Shown here piece by piece: positions 21,284 to 32,568 of a stretch of 64,000 bases of DNA; within the stretch, counting starts at the first letter, position 1, and each line of letters starts with the position of its first letter. This DNA is from Isoetes taiwanensis. Lineage: Eukaryota; Streptophyta; Lycopodiopsida; Isoetales; Isoetaceae. The DNA lies in assembly GCA_021234155.1 (NCBI GenBank), contig JAJEKV010000008.1:17088006-17152005 (forward strand), read 5' to 3'. Made by a program: the position numbers and the translations under genes. The notes beneath the pieces are model-generated. The model had not been told where the DNA came from and did no database searches. It saw nothing but the letters and a program-made list of their open reading frames with translations.

Positions 21284-22070
21284 CCTATCACATGATGGCC
21301 GGATTTAAGCGCCCGCGTAAGGACCATGTACTCTATGAGCTAGCGGAGTACTGTATGGATGATTTCATCGACTTCGCCCCTATTGAGCTTCCTCCTGAGG
21401 TGCGCAGCTTATCCAATTCCACCAGAGACCATAGAGCCACCGAGACTTTGCTACGGGCCGAACTGGGTGATGCGAGATCCGGCCTCTCGGCTTTCACCGG
21501 ATGCCTTTACAGCCTATGGACCTCATGTCCCAAATATTAATATGGTCGAGGTTCCCTCCAGCCTGATGAGGAGGGAGAGGATCTATACCATAATCCCGCT
21601 CACTTGAAGGAAGAGCAGCAAGAACTCAAGGGAAGAAGAAGTCCCTATGGACTTAGACAAGGAGGTGGCCACGTGAGACCCCGCAAGGGAAGGTATTGGG
21701 AAACCACCTCACCGCTTCTTCTTATCGCCTTTCGACAGGGGCAAGTTCTTTTTATAGCCCGAGATTTAGGGGCGGAGGCGAAGCTTCATGGTGGACCCTC
21801 CGTGTTTTCTTTCCACATTGGTCGGCACAAGAAGCTTCCCTATCGTGACGCTTACTTATGTACTCACGACGGGATCTTGCCCCCACGGCCTTGGACCAAG
21901 ACATTGCACCCCTGATGAGTATGAAGCTCCCATACACGCCCCCATTGGCTGCTGCCTATCCGCCGAGGTTGCTTCCATTGCGGCTGCCACAAGAGACCCA
22001 GGGGTGACTCTCCACGACACCGATCCGCCCGCCGCCACCTCCTCGCCTATGGATGAAGAGGGGGACCTAA
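21284..22070 (+). pseudogene. Continuation of accessory frame B, broken
   Basis: Short overlapping plus-strand frames (21292-21540, 21359-21607, 21604-21915, 21788-22195) can be read in series across frameshifts. One contains YLCTHDGILPP and another a proline-rich segment (KLPYTPPLAAAYPPRLLPL). Composition resembles coding sequence of the same kind as frame B. No family recognised. Confidence 0.35.
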
Positions 22071-22279
22071 TTGTATTACGATTTTGTATTATGATAGTTG
22101 TAAAATTTTGGTTTGGCATTTTCTTTAGCCATTCTATAGTTATGATATACCATCTTCTTATCAATTGTGACTATTGTATCAATGAATACAATTAAAATTG
22201 TTCTCTTCCATGATGCTTCTTCTATCTATTGGAGTTTAGGGTATAATGAAATTGTTCAATGTTCTATATTCATTTCTAT
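22071..22279 (+). other. AT-rich spacer (3'-end-like)
   Basis: TTGTATTACGATTTTGTATT and TATCAATGAATACAATTAAAA resemble plant polyadenylation regions; similar spacers occur at 20490-20692 and 22754-22990, each after an accessory frame. Confidence 0.4.
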
Positions 22280-22753
22280 CGCCTTGCGGAAAGAGACACT
22301 TTCAAGAATATGAAGATAATTACCGACCTGATAAGGAGGGATGATCCAGGCCTGGACCAGACTATGGCCAAAGGTATGGGAGTACCCGAATGGGACGAAG
22401 GTTACTGAGATAGAACCCGCACCACCGGGGGAGCCCTATGATCCAGCCAAGGGATGGAGATAGTTAAGATTCTCGTGGAACGGGCCTTCGAGGACCTGAA
22501 GCAAACTCTTCACGCGACATGGGACTATTGGGACATGTCAAGGCACGGCTTTCGAGGATGCCAACTACCACCCTGGCAAATCTTCTATGCATTAAGGAGG
22601 CTTTTCAATCTCCTTATTATTAGCCCAACGCTAGATTACCAACTGTTATCGCCCGTGCCCGGGCACATTACAAGCTCGTTAGGGTCAGACGTGAAAGTGT
22701 TCGCTACTCAATCTTGTACCCATTTGCAAAACCCTAGGCCCAAATCTCTTTAG
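22280..22753 (+). pseudogene. Accessory frame C, broken, unknown
   Basis: Open pieces include ERDTFKNMKIITDLIRRDD (from about 22285) and, in another frame, the stretch 22454-22753 beginning MEIVKILVERAFEDLKQTL. They suggest a third small coding unit of mainly helical character before gag. I do not recognise it, and at least two stops or frameshifts interrupt it. Confidence 0.3.
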
Positions 22754-22990
22754 CTTTGTTCTTGTGATGTTATATGTGAGTTGAACTTTAAATGTCCAAT
22801 GTATAATACCTGTCGCCCTTGTATTATGTCTTTGTATTAACTTCCGTCACTACCAATGTAATCAATCTTAATGTAATGACTGCTTTTCACTGTAATAAGG
22901 ATCTTTGCCATTGTACTTTTTCTTGTATTCTTTTCTCTAACCTATCCAAAATGGCATTTTTTTTGTGAGACCTTATGTCACCATAAGTCG
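22754..22990 (+). other. AT-rich spacer before gag
   Basis: Repeated TGTAAT/TGTATTA-type motifs (near 22800, 22856, 22872 and 22893) as in plant 3' ends; no frame supported. Confidence 0.4.
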
Positions 22991-23715
22991 GCTTTATACC
23001 TTTTTATGCCGGATATAGATTTGAACGAATGTGCCCGCGCGACACCCTCAAATGCCGGGAGACTAACACCAACAGAACTTATGTTAATGAAGAGACAATT
23101 AGGCGAAGTTACAAGCTTATGTGTTGCACGCCAACCCACCACAAAGATATACAAGAAGACGGACCGGAAGTTACCTCCGCTACCCCCAAGTCCACCTCCA
23201 CCACGCCAGCCTATACCGAGACCAGCCAGATTCCGCATTGAGGGGGCCCCATTCTAAACGCCATCTGAGTTCGCCTAGGGATAGTGCCACCTCCTCACAA
23301 TCAGCCCACTTCGCGGTCCTCTCGAGTCGCTTCAGATTATCCGGGTGGCCATGCAAAGCCGGACAAGGAGTACCGTAAAATGATTGACACGGGCCATTAC
23401 TAGTATATGGAAGAATAGGAACTCGCCCGCTTTGATGGAAAATCTAGAGGCGGACTGAATGCAGAGTCCTGGTTGGATGAAATGAAGGAGTTTGGAAAAT
23501 CCTATGGTATGACAGAAAAGGATATAGGAAAGGTTTCCACCACAAACCTTACAGGAGCTGCCCGTATATGGTGGAAGGGCTATGCGAGCCAAGCATCCGG
23601 ACGAAGCGTGCAAGTTCAAAAAGTTTGCCAAAGCTTTTTAAGTCGCATTATGTGCCCTGTGGCGCACAAATGCCAACAAATCCGCACCTTCTACGTTTAG
23701 AGCGGGAAAGGGTAT
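22991..23715 (+). pseudogene. gag, 5' part (capsid), interrupted
   Basis: Frames at 23006-23257 give a proline-rich N-terminal region. From 23410, FDGKSRGGLNAESWLDEM then GKVSTTNLTGAARIWWKGY match the Retrotrans_gag (PF03732) pattern F.G..aesWL followed by L.G.A..WW. The next conserved piece, LRLERER near 23692-23712, is cut off at 23715. Its continuation is found 8.85 kb downstream at 32569. Several frameshifts are present besides the insertion. Confidence 0.8.
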
Positions 23716-23924
23716 CACACTCACCCCGGTTTTTGGTCCACTGTTGAAAACATCAGTTTTGGTAGGTCTACATGTCCCGTTTTCAAAGAATCCTACATGT
23801 GGATTTGTGGAGGTATGGTTTTGTTCGATAATGGTGTTCTTTATTCAAAGAACTAAAACATCCACCTGTTGTTTTGTAAGTTTCTTCTATTGTGACATGT
23901 CATTTTATAATACAATCCAATCGT

Positions 23925-24410
23925 AGGAAAGAATACTTGAATTTCTACATGTCTAATAATTCTATTGTCACACGTCTTTATAGATGTAGGAAAGAATATT
24001 TGATTCTCTTACATGTCCTATACTTCCATTCACATGTGTCTTTATAGTAGTAGGACAGAGTACTTTATTTGCTAAGGCATTGTAGGAAAAGAATACATGA
24101 ATTACTTACATGTGTAATACTTCTATTGTCACATGTCTTTATATAAAGTAGGAAAGAATACTTGATTCTCTACATGTCAGATGCTTCCATGTCACATGTC
24201 TTTATAGTAGTAGGACGAGTACTTTTATTTGCTAAGGAATTGTAGGAAAGAATACATGAATTACGACACGTATAATACTTCTATTGTCACATGTCTTTAT
24301 AGAAGTAGGAAAGAATACTTGATTCTCTACATGTCCTATCCTTCCATATCACGGGTCTTTATAGTGGTAGGACAGTAGTACTTGATTTGCTACATGTGAT
24401 GCACGCACAC
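23925..24410 (+). repeat. Subterminal repeat array of about 62-bp units
   Basis: Units begin GTAGGAAAGAATACTTGATT and run through CTACATGTCCTATACTTCC to CACATGTCTTTATAGTA. A shorter unit of about 33 bp (GTAGGACAGAGTACTTTATT, GCTAAGG) is interspersed, giving a higher-order period of about 160 bp. Position next to the left end of the TIR element fits the transposase-binding subterminal repeats known for CACTA elements. Confidence 0.75.
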
Positions 24411-24639
24411 GATCACATGTCCTTCCATGCAAGACAAGTCACTTCAACTACTTCAATTACTTAACGCCTATTTTTGCATAATAAAACCATCAAGAATTTG
24501 ATTTGTATTCCTTGACTGGTGCGACCGACCCAAATAAATCCATAAGCATTAATGTCATAGGACCAATGCGAAAATCCTAACAATATCCTAACATCATCAA
24601 GTCCATGTCCATGTCATTCATATCTTGCCTTGGTCATTC
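24411..24639. other. Spacer in the TIR element, nothing recognised
   Basis: Unique-looking sequence between the subterminal repeats and the first minisatellite array. Confidence 0.4.
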
Positions 24640-25525
24640 ATGCGCTGGAGCCTACGTGGCATGTTGAAGCCTTGCGGCATGTTGGAGCCGTGGGTGGCTT
24701 GTTGGAGCCCCAGGTGTCATGTTAGAGCTCACGTGGCATGTTGGAGCCCAGTGGCATGTTGCGACCTACATGGCATGTTGGAGCTGATGGTGGCATATTT
24801 GAGCCACGCTGGCATGCTTGAGCCTAGGGTGGCACGCTGGAGCCAACTTGGCATGTTGGAGCCTATGTGGCATGTTGGAGCCCGTGGCATGTTGGAGCCT
24901 AGGTGGCATGCTAGGGCATGTTGGAGCCTATGTGGCATGTTGAAGCCTTGGTGGCATGTTGGAGCCTAGGTGGCATATTTGAGCCACCTTGGCGTGCTTG
25001 AGCCTAGGTGGCACGCTGGAGCCAACTTAGCATGTTGGAGCTCACATGGCATGTTGGAGCCCGTGTGGCATGTTGGAGCCTAGGTGGCATGTTGGAGCCT
25101 AGGTGGCATGCTAGGGTGGCATGTTGGAGCCTACGTGGCATGTTGGAGCATAGGTGGCATGTTGGAGCCTACGTGGCATGTTGGAGCCCACGTGGCGATG
25201 CATGTTTGAGCCACCCTTGGCACGCTTGAGCCTAGGTGGCAGGGTTGGAGCCACCTTGGCATGTTGGAGCCCAGGTGGCATGTTGGAGCCTAGGTGGCAC
25301 ATTGGAGCCTAGGTGGCATGCTAGAGCTCACGAGGCATGTTGGAGCCTAGTTGGCATGTTGGAGCCTACGTGGCATGTTGGAGCCTAGGTGGCATGTTGG
25401 AGCCTAGGTGGCATGATTGAGCCACCTTGGCATGCTTGAGCCTAGGTGGCACGTTGGAGCCAACTTGGCATGTTGGAGCTCACGGGCATGTTGGAGCCTG
25501 TGGCATGTTATAGCCTAGGTGGCCG
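24640..25525 (+). repeat. 19-bp minisatellite array 1
   Basis: Dozens of copies of a 19-bp unit with consensus GGCATGTTGGAGCCTAGGT, with frequent variants (GCCCACGT, GCCACCTT, TTTGAGCC). Because 19 is not a multiple of three, all reading frames show repeated MLEPRWHVG-like peptides on the plus strand; these are translation artefacts. The same unit in the same orientation makes array 2 at 27935-28705. Confidence 0.92.
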
Positions 25526-25529
25526 GACC

Positions 25530-27700
25530 CAAAGAGACGGACATCACAAAGGTTACCGAGGCAGCTTTCCTACGGTTAACTCCTCCCGGAGGGCAAATGC
25601 CAATGCCTCCCTTCCGGAACCCGCCTCCTATCCGACCGTTGAATTCTCCATTCGTAACTTTCTTCGAAAGGTGCTCAAAAATTCAAGATCCAGAACATAT
25701 CAAAATCATAAAGTGTCCTGCAATCGTACGATCGTAGAAACCCAAGTGTTTTGTCGCTTGGGCAGTATAAAGGCTTTAATGGAGATTTGACTTCGCCATA
25801 TCGCGCCCAAAACAAATAAAATTACCCTAGGGACCAAGTTACACGGGTCATTTTTGCAAAGAAAAGAAACACGAACCCTCTACATGGCAAGATTCGCACC
25901 CTCCACTAAATTCACTACGAACGCAGTTGGACATGAGCTACTTTGGCGCTTCCGAGAGCAGGGGTGGTCTTCGCCCACCTAAAATTGGTCTCCGTGGTAA
26001 TGTCGATGTTTTGAGTCCGCTTAAGCGAGTCGATCACGCCCGAGGTGGGACAGCTTGGTTCGTCCGTCCGGCCAAGGACCCTCCGGATAGGACCTTTGGG
26101 ACGAACTTTTCCTCGAAGGTTTTAGGGCTCGCTTCTCAAGGCCAACGCCCTCCCACTACCTCATGACATTGTGCAAGATCCCGGGTCCAACTGGGCTTAG
26201 AGAGGACCTTTTGGGGCAAACCGCTTTAGGAAGGTTTAAGGGTCCATCTTCGGTGTCCACACACCCCTCCCTTTATATGATGACGTCAGATCTTGGCCGT
26301 CGACTAGGATATGGCCTCCAAAACGAAAACCCCGTGTGTTGCTAGGTTATTGAAGGGTTTACATTATGGAGGTCGAGTTTTAGTCGGTTGCATTTGGGAC
26401 ATGGTCCGTTTGCTGAAAACGCCGCGAAATAGGAACTGATGGAATGAGGTTTGGATTTATCCTCCTCCCAAAGTGTGGCAATTTGAAGTCAAGAGCCTTT
26501 TGCAAGAGGCAAAATTGTTTGGGATCATTCGGGATGGCCAATAGATCCAAACTTTGTTATTTTAGTTGCTATGGCTCCTCATGCATGTTTAGAAAAGGTG
26601 CACCTAGTTTTCAAAACGACCATCGCGTTTTCAAACGTAAACCCTATGTGTTGCTAGGTTATTGTAGGGTTTACATTTCGGAGGTCAAAACATGGTCGCT
26701 TTTCCCGGATAACTAGGTGCACCTTTTCTAGACATGCATGCGAGCCATAGCAAATCGAAATAACAGAGTTTGGATCTATTGGCCATCCCGAATGATCCCA
26801 AACAATTTTGCTAATGCAAAAGGCGCCTTGACTTCCAATTGCCACACCGAGGAGGATAAATCCAAACCCCATTCTCGCCAGCCCTATTGCTTACGCTTAT
26901 CGCAGCTTTTCGGACCATGTCCCAAATGCAACCGATTAAAACTCGACTCTCCATAACGTAAACCCTTCAATAACCTAGCAACACACAGATTTACGCTTTG
27001 GAGGCCATATCCTAGTCGACGGGCCAGATCTTGCGTAATGTCATCATATAAAGGAGGGTGTTGACGCCGTAAGATGGACCCTAAAGGCCCTCGCCACGGA
27101 CGCAACTCTCCCACCGAATTGTGAATTGACTCGCCAATGGACTCAAACGACGACATTACTCTAGGGACCAAGTTTCAGGGCGTGACCACCCCTTCCCAAG
27201 AAGCCAAAATAGCTCATGTCCAACACGTTCGTAGTCAATTGGCCAAAGAGGTGGCTGCAGAATACTGCCATGTAGAGGGTTCGTCTTTCTTTCGTTGCTA
27301 AAAATGACTGTGTAACTTAATCCCTAGGGTAATTTCATCATTTCGGACGACATGGCGAAGTCAGATCTCCATTCCGGAGCCTTTGTACTGCCCGAACAAC
27401 AAAACACTTGGGTTTCTCCACGGTCGACCGCAAGACGCTTCGCGGTTTGATAAGTTCCACCGGATGGATCTGGAATTTTTTTGAACCTGCTCGAAGCAGG
27501 TTACTTGAACGGCAGATTCAATGGTTGGATAGGGAAACTGAGCTTTGGGAGGGGGGTCATTGGCATTTGCGCTCCCAGAGGAGCGCTGGTAGGAAAGGTT
27601 GCATCGACAACCTTTCTGAAGTCTGTCTCATGGAGTGTGGCCTCTCCCCTCTAGTGAGGAAGCGCGCAAAGTCCTGGCCTGGTTCGATTTGGGGAAGGGT
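25530..27700. repeat. Large palindrome (arms about 25530-26640 and 26700-27700)
   Basis: The right arm is the reverse complement of the left. For example, AAGAGCCTTTTGCAAGAGGC at 26492 faces the inverted copy at about 26815; GGCCAATAGATCCAAACT at 26536 faces AGTTTGGATCTATTGGCC at about 26767; the CTAGGGACCAAGTT block at 25830 recurs directly at 27160. Outer parts match through the CCCAAGTGTTTTG block (25741 and inverted about 27402). The arms differ by substitutions and by deletions of up to about 200 bp. The centre lies near 26660-26700. Transcripts would form a hairpin of roughly 1 kb. No coding frame is convincing in either arm. Confidence 0.8.
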
Positions 27701-27934
27701 GTCAGCGCTTTAGTTCTTCAAGATCCCTCTATTTTATCCCTTGCCAAACCTGTCCACAAAAAATTCCAAAGGTTATCATAGTTCTTGCATAAAGTCCTAG
27801 TCATCATGTCCACATCATCACCATCTAGCCATGTCACCCAACATTTGCCAACATCACCCAATGAAAAGACCAAAGATGGACATCTTTTCATTTTTAGCCT
27901 AGTCAAAACTTGGCCTTGCTTACTTGGCATGCCA
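27701..27934. other. Spacer between palindrome and second minisatellite
   Basis: No feature recognised. Confidence 0.3.
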
Positions 27935-28705
27935 TGTCACCATGGAGTGCCTAGGTGGCCTAGGTGGCATGCCTGAGCCACCTTGACATGTTGGAGCCTA
28001 TGTGGCATGTTGGAGCCTAGGTGGCATGTTTGAGCCACCTTGGCGCGGTTGGAGCCCTAGGGTAGCATGTTTGAGCCACCTTGGCATGTTTGAGCCGAGG
28101 TGGCATGTTGAGCCCACGGGGCATGTTTGAGCCACCTAGTATATTTGGAGCCACCTTGGCATGTTGGAGCCTAGGTGGCATGTTAGAGCCCACATGGCAT
28201 GTTTGGTCCACCTTGGCATTTAAAAGCCTAGGTGGCATGTTTAGGCCCCGGACTTTCAAAATGCTTAACTAGCAGCTTCTGGATTTCCACCACGCCCCTC
28301 AAAGATCCCCATAGATCTATGACACACAACAAATTTGATAACCGCAGCGTTCGCTTGTGGAATCACCGAAAAGGAAAAATTGTGGTTTTACAAAGAAACT
28401 TCTATCGCCAAGATGTGGAATCTGGCCTTTAGAGCCATCTTGTCATGTTTGAGCCACCTTGGCATGTTAAAGCCTAGGTGGCATGTTGGAGCCCACATGG
28501 CATGTTTTATCCACCTTGGCATGCTGGAGCCACCTTGGCATTTCAGAGCCTAGGTGGGATGTTTGAGACACCTTGGCATGTTGGAGCCCACATGGCATGT
28601 TGGAGCCTAGGTGGCATGGTGAATCCCACGTGGCATGTTTGAGCCACCTTGGCATGTTGGAGCCTAGGTGGCATGTTGGAGCCAACCAGGTGGCATGATG
28701 GATCC
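27935..28705 (+). repeat. 19-bp minisatellite array 2
   Basis: Same unit (GGCATGTTGGAGCCTAGGT and variants such as GGCATGTTTGAGCCACCTT), interrupted at about 28258-28435 by unrelated sequence. It has the same orientation as array 1, so the palindrome is bracketed by direct, not inverted, arrays. Confidence 0.9.
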
Positions 28706-30139
28706 TCGGGGTACAACATTTGAACCATAACAAATAACGTATGAGATCAATCAAACCTGAAAAACAGAGGTTTAACAAAATTTTGATAGTCGGGTGCTTT
28801 TCTTTGGTTTCCCAATACTTAAAAAACGACTTATTTTTTATGGCTTACAATATAAGGAGAGTCAATCCTGTAAGAAATTGTCATGTTATAACTATGGTTG
28901 GACATGTATCATACACAGGTTGACTACAAAAAAGTTGTGGCAACAACATTTAATCAGGTTAAGCTAAGGTTGAGCTAACCTAAGTATTATCTAAGTAGTG
29001 CTTGAAGCACGTTTGAAATTGCATATAAGGCAATGGTTAATAAACCATTGGGCATACTTAGAAGATCGTTATAAGAACGACACCTTATATGTATGAAGGG
29101 GGAAATATGATTTGATGAGCTTGGCAGACGATGTTGTAATGATGAGCAAAGGTTGCGATCGTAAGACCTATATATTATACAGGGATCTAAGGTTGCACAG
29201 ATATGAAGGTGCAGAGACATGTGAACCTGATACTTAACCTAGGTTGCAGAAGGTGAATTATTATTGTGCATAGGGTCAGAATTCCCTAAGGTCGAAATAA
29301 GGAAACCTAAGGCGTATGGTTAATGGTTCGATAAAAAACCAATGGTTAACCAATGATATATTTGGCGGTCAAATGTCAAGCTTAAAAAATGCTAGCAAGT
29401 GACCAAGTTAGAAATGAGAAGCTTGAGGCGAATCCGGTGACGGATCAAAGTTGGATCTGGTTAATAAACTAAGTATAAGAAGGATTGTATTAGAGTGACA
29501 TCTTAACCGTGAAAAATAGTGCCGGATCCATAAGTTTATGGATGCCGTATCTGTCGGGTTAAGATAGCTTATTCTAATGAATTCGATTCATAAAATATTG
29601 CTACAAAGGCCCAAATATTGTATTTCAATGGTTTAAGGTTTTCATTTGCACTAAAGTTGTAATAAACTTTGTGTAAGATGTGATAAGAATTGAGGAAAGG
29701 AAATTGGATATTGATTGATCTATTTCTAACCAAATTCTATCAAATCCTTCTTAGAAATCACGACTGCTTTTTTTATCCGGTACTTTGATCACAAATTGCT
29801 TTCTAGCTTCATCTTTAATCAGATATTTTGTATTTATGCAATCAGAATTATTATTTTCGTTTTTCTTCTAGTCTAAGTGACTTCGACCCTCGGACGTTAA
29901 GGTCGATAATATCCCCGCGTAATGGCTCAAAAATGGCCTAGTGGCCATGTGGCTAGGAAAGTCCGAGGCATTGTGACGCTATCTAGCCCATATGCTAGAA
30001 AGCCTCAACGTTGTCATTTGTGAAGTTTAAAAAAAATAGGCATTATAAATTTGTATCACATCCAACCGCGAGATGAGTGGCTAAGATTATGATCCAAGTC
30101 ATTGGATCCTATTGGCCCATATTAACGACTGAGATTAAC
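28706..30139. other. AT-rich interior of the TIR element, no gene
   Basis: No frame longer than about 75 codons and no recognised motif. The composition (many TTAAG/AACC alternations) resembles LTR or untranslated sequence, but no terminal repeats were found. Confidence 0.4.
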
Positions 30140-30670
30140 TAGCCAGATTTGATCCGTGCCCTCCAATTTTTGCCGCTTTTATCTCCCTCCTTTTGTTCCT
30201 TGGCTTTTCGATCGGACGTGGGTTCACCCTCCTCCTCCCATGCCTCTCGACCATGCTCCTCCGCCATGCTCTTCTTGGGCGCTTTCCTTCCTTGCTTCGT
30301 TTCCTTCCGATGGCATACGATATCAAGGAGGAAAACGCCTCTACCGATGCATACGATATGGCATACGATATTAGATATTGGAAGGAAGGCCAAGTATTCG
30401 AAGGCCGTTTTTTCCTTGACAAGACATCATCATCTGTATGGCCTTCTTGCGGGGACATCTCTCATGCTCCCCTTTGCTTCTGCGATTCTCTCCAAAGTGG
30501 CCCTTGATTGCACCTCCTGCTCTCTTCCGATCCAATCTTCTTAGCAGCATTTTCTTCAAATCGCAAGCATTTTCTTCAAATCGCAGGTCGCACCATTCTC
30601 TTCAGTCACCTATATCAGTTGGATCTGCCTGAGTTGGATCTGCCCAGCTTCTTTTCTTTCATAATTGTTA
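30140..30670. other. GC-richer gene-like segment, possibly captured host sequence
   Basis: Several overlapping frames exist on both strands (for example plus 30149-30544, minus 30135-30458, the latter very basic). A short GCATACGATAT motif occurs three times near 30313-30372, and GCATTTTCTTCAAATCGCA is repeated in tandem at about 30548-30588. No family recognised. Capture of host gene pieces is common in CACTA-type elements, but nothing here proves it. Confidence 0.3.
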
Positions 30671-31739
30671 TGAGAATAGGTAATTTGACAGGTGAGAATT
30701 TATGCATTTTTTATTACATGTTAATAACTTATCAATGATGTCTAAGATGCAATTGATTTTCGTATGCCAGATACAATGATCATCTCCAACATGCCAGATA
30801 CAGGATCATCTCCAACAACCTTTTCAGCACTCAGGCTACTCTGCTACTCTGCTACACATCTACTCAAGCACTCATGCTACTCTGCTACACATCTACTCAT
30901 GTCAGCCTCGATAATCCACAAGCCTCTTCTTGTCATAGCAGATATCCTCTGCTAACCTTGATATTGCAGAGATCAAAAGCTTTTGGTTGTGCAACGGGCT
31001 GCATCTGATCTTTCAAAACTTCTTATGGTACAACAAAAACCTCTTCTGGTACAATGACGAACAAAATATCTTTCCACTATTTTTTATTTATTCCATATTT
31101 TGCTTTTGCTTCCCTGAATAACTATTTACAGGTTTATCTGCGTTTGCAGCCTTGTACTAGCAAGAAGAGAGAGATCATTGGACAATGCTTGTAAATCTTG
31201 TGACAAGAAAAAGTCGCAAGGCTCACATCTCGGCCTTCTTTTTGTAAAGATAGTAGTACAAATCTCTACTTCCTCGCTTTTTGAAGAATAGTACGATGTT
31301 GCAAGCCTTGTTTATTTGGTAAGTATTTGTGTTTTGCAAAAGATGTAAGATCTTTTGATCAAAAGGGATGGTAGCTTATGATTTTCCTACTTTTAGCCTT
31401 TGTTCTTGGCAATGTTGTAGCAATATATTCTAAATATCATTGTTTTCTTTGTACCATTGATGTCCAGTATAATTTTCTCTCCGAGCAAAGATTAAAATAT
31501 CAGAAAACAAGAATGTAAAATCTTGTTTCAAAAAAGAATGGCAACAATTAAGTTGTATTTTTTAAATCAAATGCATTTAAATAAATGCAAACCACCAAAT
31601 AAAAAAAAAACAACCATTATATAAGAGCTATGCACAACCTTAATAAAAAATAATATCTAAAAATAACAATACACTTTTTCAACATGTATTTCATTGGAAA
31701 AACACGTCCTCTCTTAGAAAAACACCTACCCAAAGACTA
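30671..31739. other. AT-rich interior; small tandem duplication near 30838-30905
   Basis: A block of about 40 bp ending CTCTGCTACACATCTACTCA is duplicated. Otherwise no supported feature. Confidence 0.4.
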
Positions 31740-32300
31740 GGAAAAACTGCCATATGACAAGATTTGATTAGTTAAAAAGATGTCCACGTGTAAAGGAGTG
31801 CCACGTGTCAAGATTTGATTGGCTAAAAAAGATGTCGACGTGTAAACCAAACGTGTTGTTTTTGTAAACTTAAAAAAAGTCCATAGATATTTTATGTTGA
31901 TTTTTTTGCAAAAACAATACTTGGAAATAACTAATTTAAGAAATAACGTGTCTATTTTTAATAGCTACATATAATATTGAGGAAAAACAATGTTCGAAAT
32001 AGCAATTATTTTAAATGCTACATGTGGATTTCTTTAAACACTACGTGCTTTCCCTAAGAAAACAATGACAACTTTTAAAAACTACAAGTAGAGGAAAAAA
32101 ACAAAACGCATAGAAAAAGAGAAAAAGATATGTCTTTTTCCCTAAGAAAACAATGACAGCTTTTAAAAACTACAAGTAGAGGAGAAAAACAAAATGCATA
32201 GAAAAAGAGAAAAAGATCTGTCTTTTTTATTTCTTCATCATGTAGTAATAATGTCGTGAATCTACGCTGTGTAGTTTTCAAAAAACAATGCATAACTTCT
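31740..32300 (+). repeat. Right subterminal repeats of the TIR element
   Basis: Two kinds of short tandem repeats are present. AAGATTTGATTAGTTAAAAA / AAGATTTGATTGGCTAAAAA units carry CACGTGTAAA (31758-31850). Two 85-bp units share ACTTTTAAAAACTACAAGTA, GCATAGAAAAAGAGAAAAAG and TGTCTTTTT (about 32067-32150 and 32153-32230). Position mirrors the left subterminal array. Confidence 0.65.
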
Positions 32301-32568
32301 TAAAAACAACAAAGGACAAAAAAAAAAAACCACATGTAGAAAAAAAAAATAAAAAAACAATAGTGAAAAAAAAGGACACGCTGACAAAAACAAAAAGTCT
32401 GGAAAAACCACGTGAGGGATGTTTTGCCAAAAACCACCGCCTCTTTGTGCAAATCCGGATAAACGGGCCACGTGGACTTTTGGGGCCCATTTTGGTGTTG
32501 TTTTTGGCATAAAACAACACTTCCGCATAACTAAAAACAACTGCGGACCAAAAATTGGGGTCGCAGTG

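Larger units (their letters stand above)
23716..32568. mobile_element. Non-autonomous TIR DNA transposon (CACTA-like), 8.85 kb, nested in gag
   Basis: The gag frame stops matching at 23715 and resumes at 32569. The two ends are inverted copies: left CACACTCACCCC + GG + TTTTTGGTCC; right end reverse-complemented CACTGCGACCCC + AA + TTTTTGGTCC. About 23 of the first 31 positions agree. A 3-bp target duplication TAT lies at 23713-23715 and 32569-32571. CAC-starting ends, 3-bp duplication and repeat-rich subterminal regions are the marks of the CACTA (En/Spm, CMC) superfamily. I see no transposase. Contents: subterminal repeats, two minisatellite arrays, a large palindrome, and gene-like GC-richer pieces. 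The CACTA label is an inference; another CAC-type superfamily is possible. Confidence 0.72.

Noticed and set aside
24640-25525. Regular short repeats resembling a CRISPR array
   Set aside because: Units are head-to-tail without spacers, degenerate, and in a plant nuclear context.
24625-25790. Long open frames with repeated MLEPRWHVGA-like peptides on both strands
   Set aside because: They are translations of the 19-bp minisatellite in all frames; no independent coding evidence.
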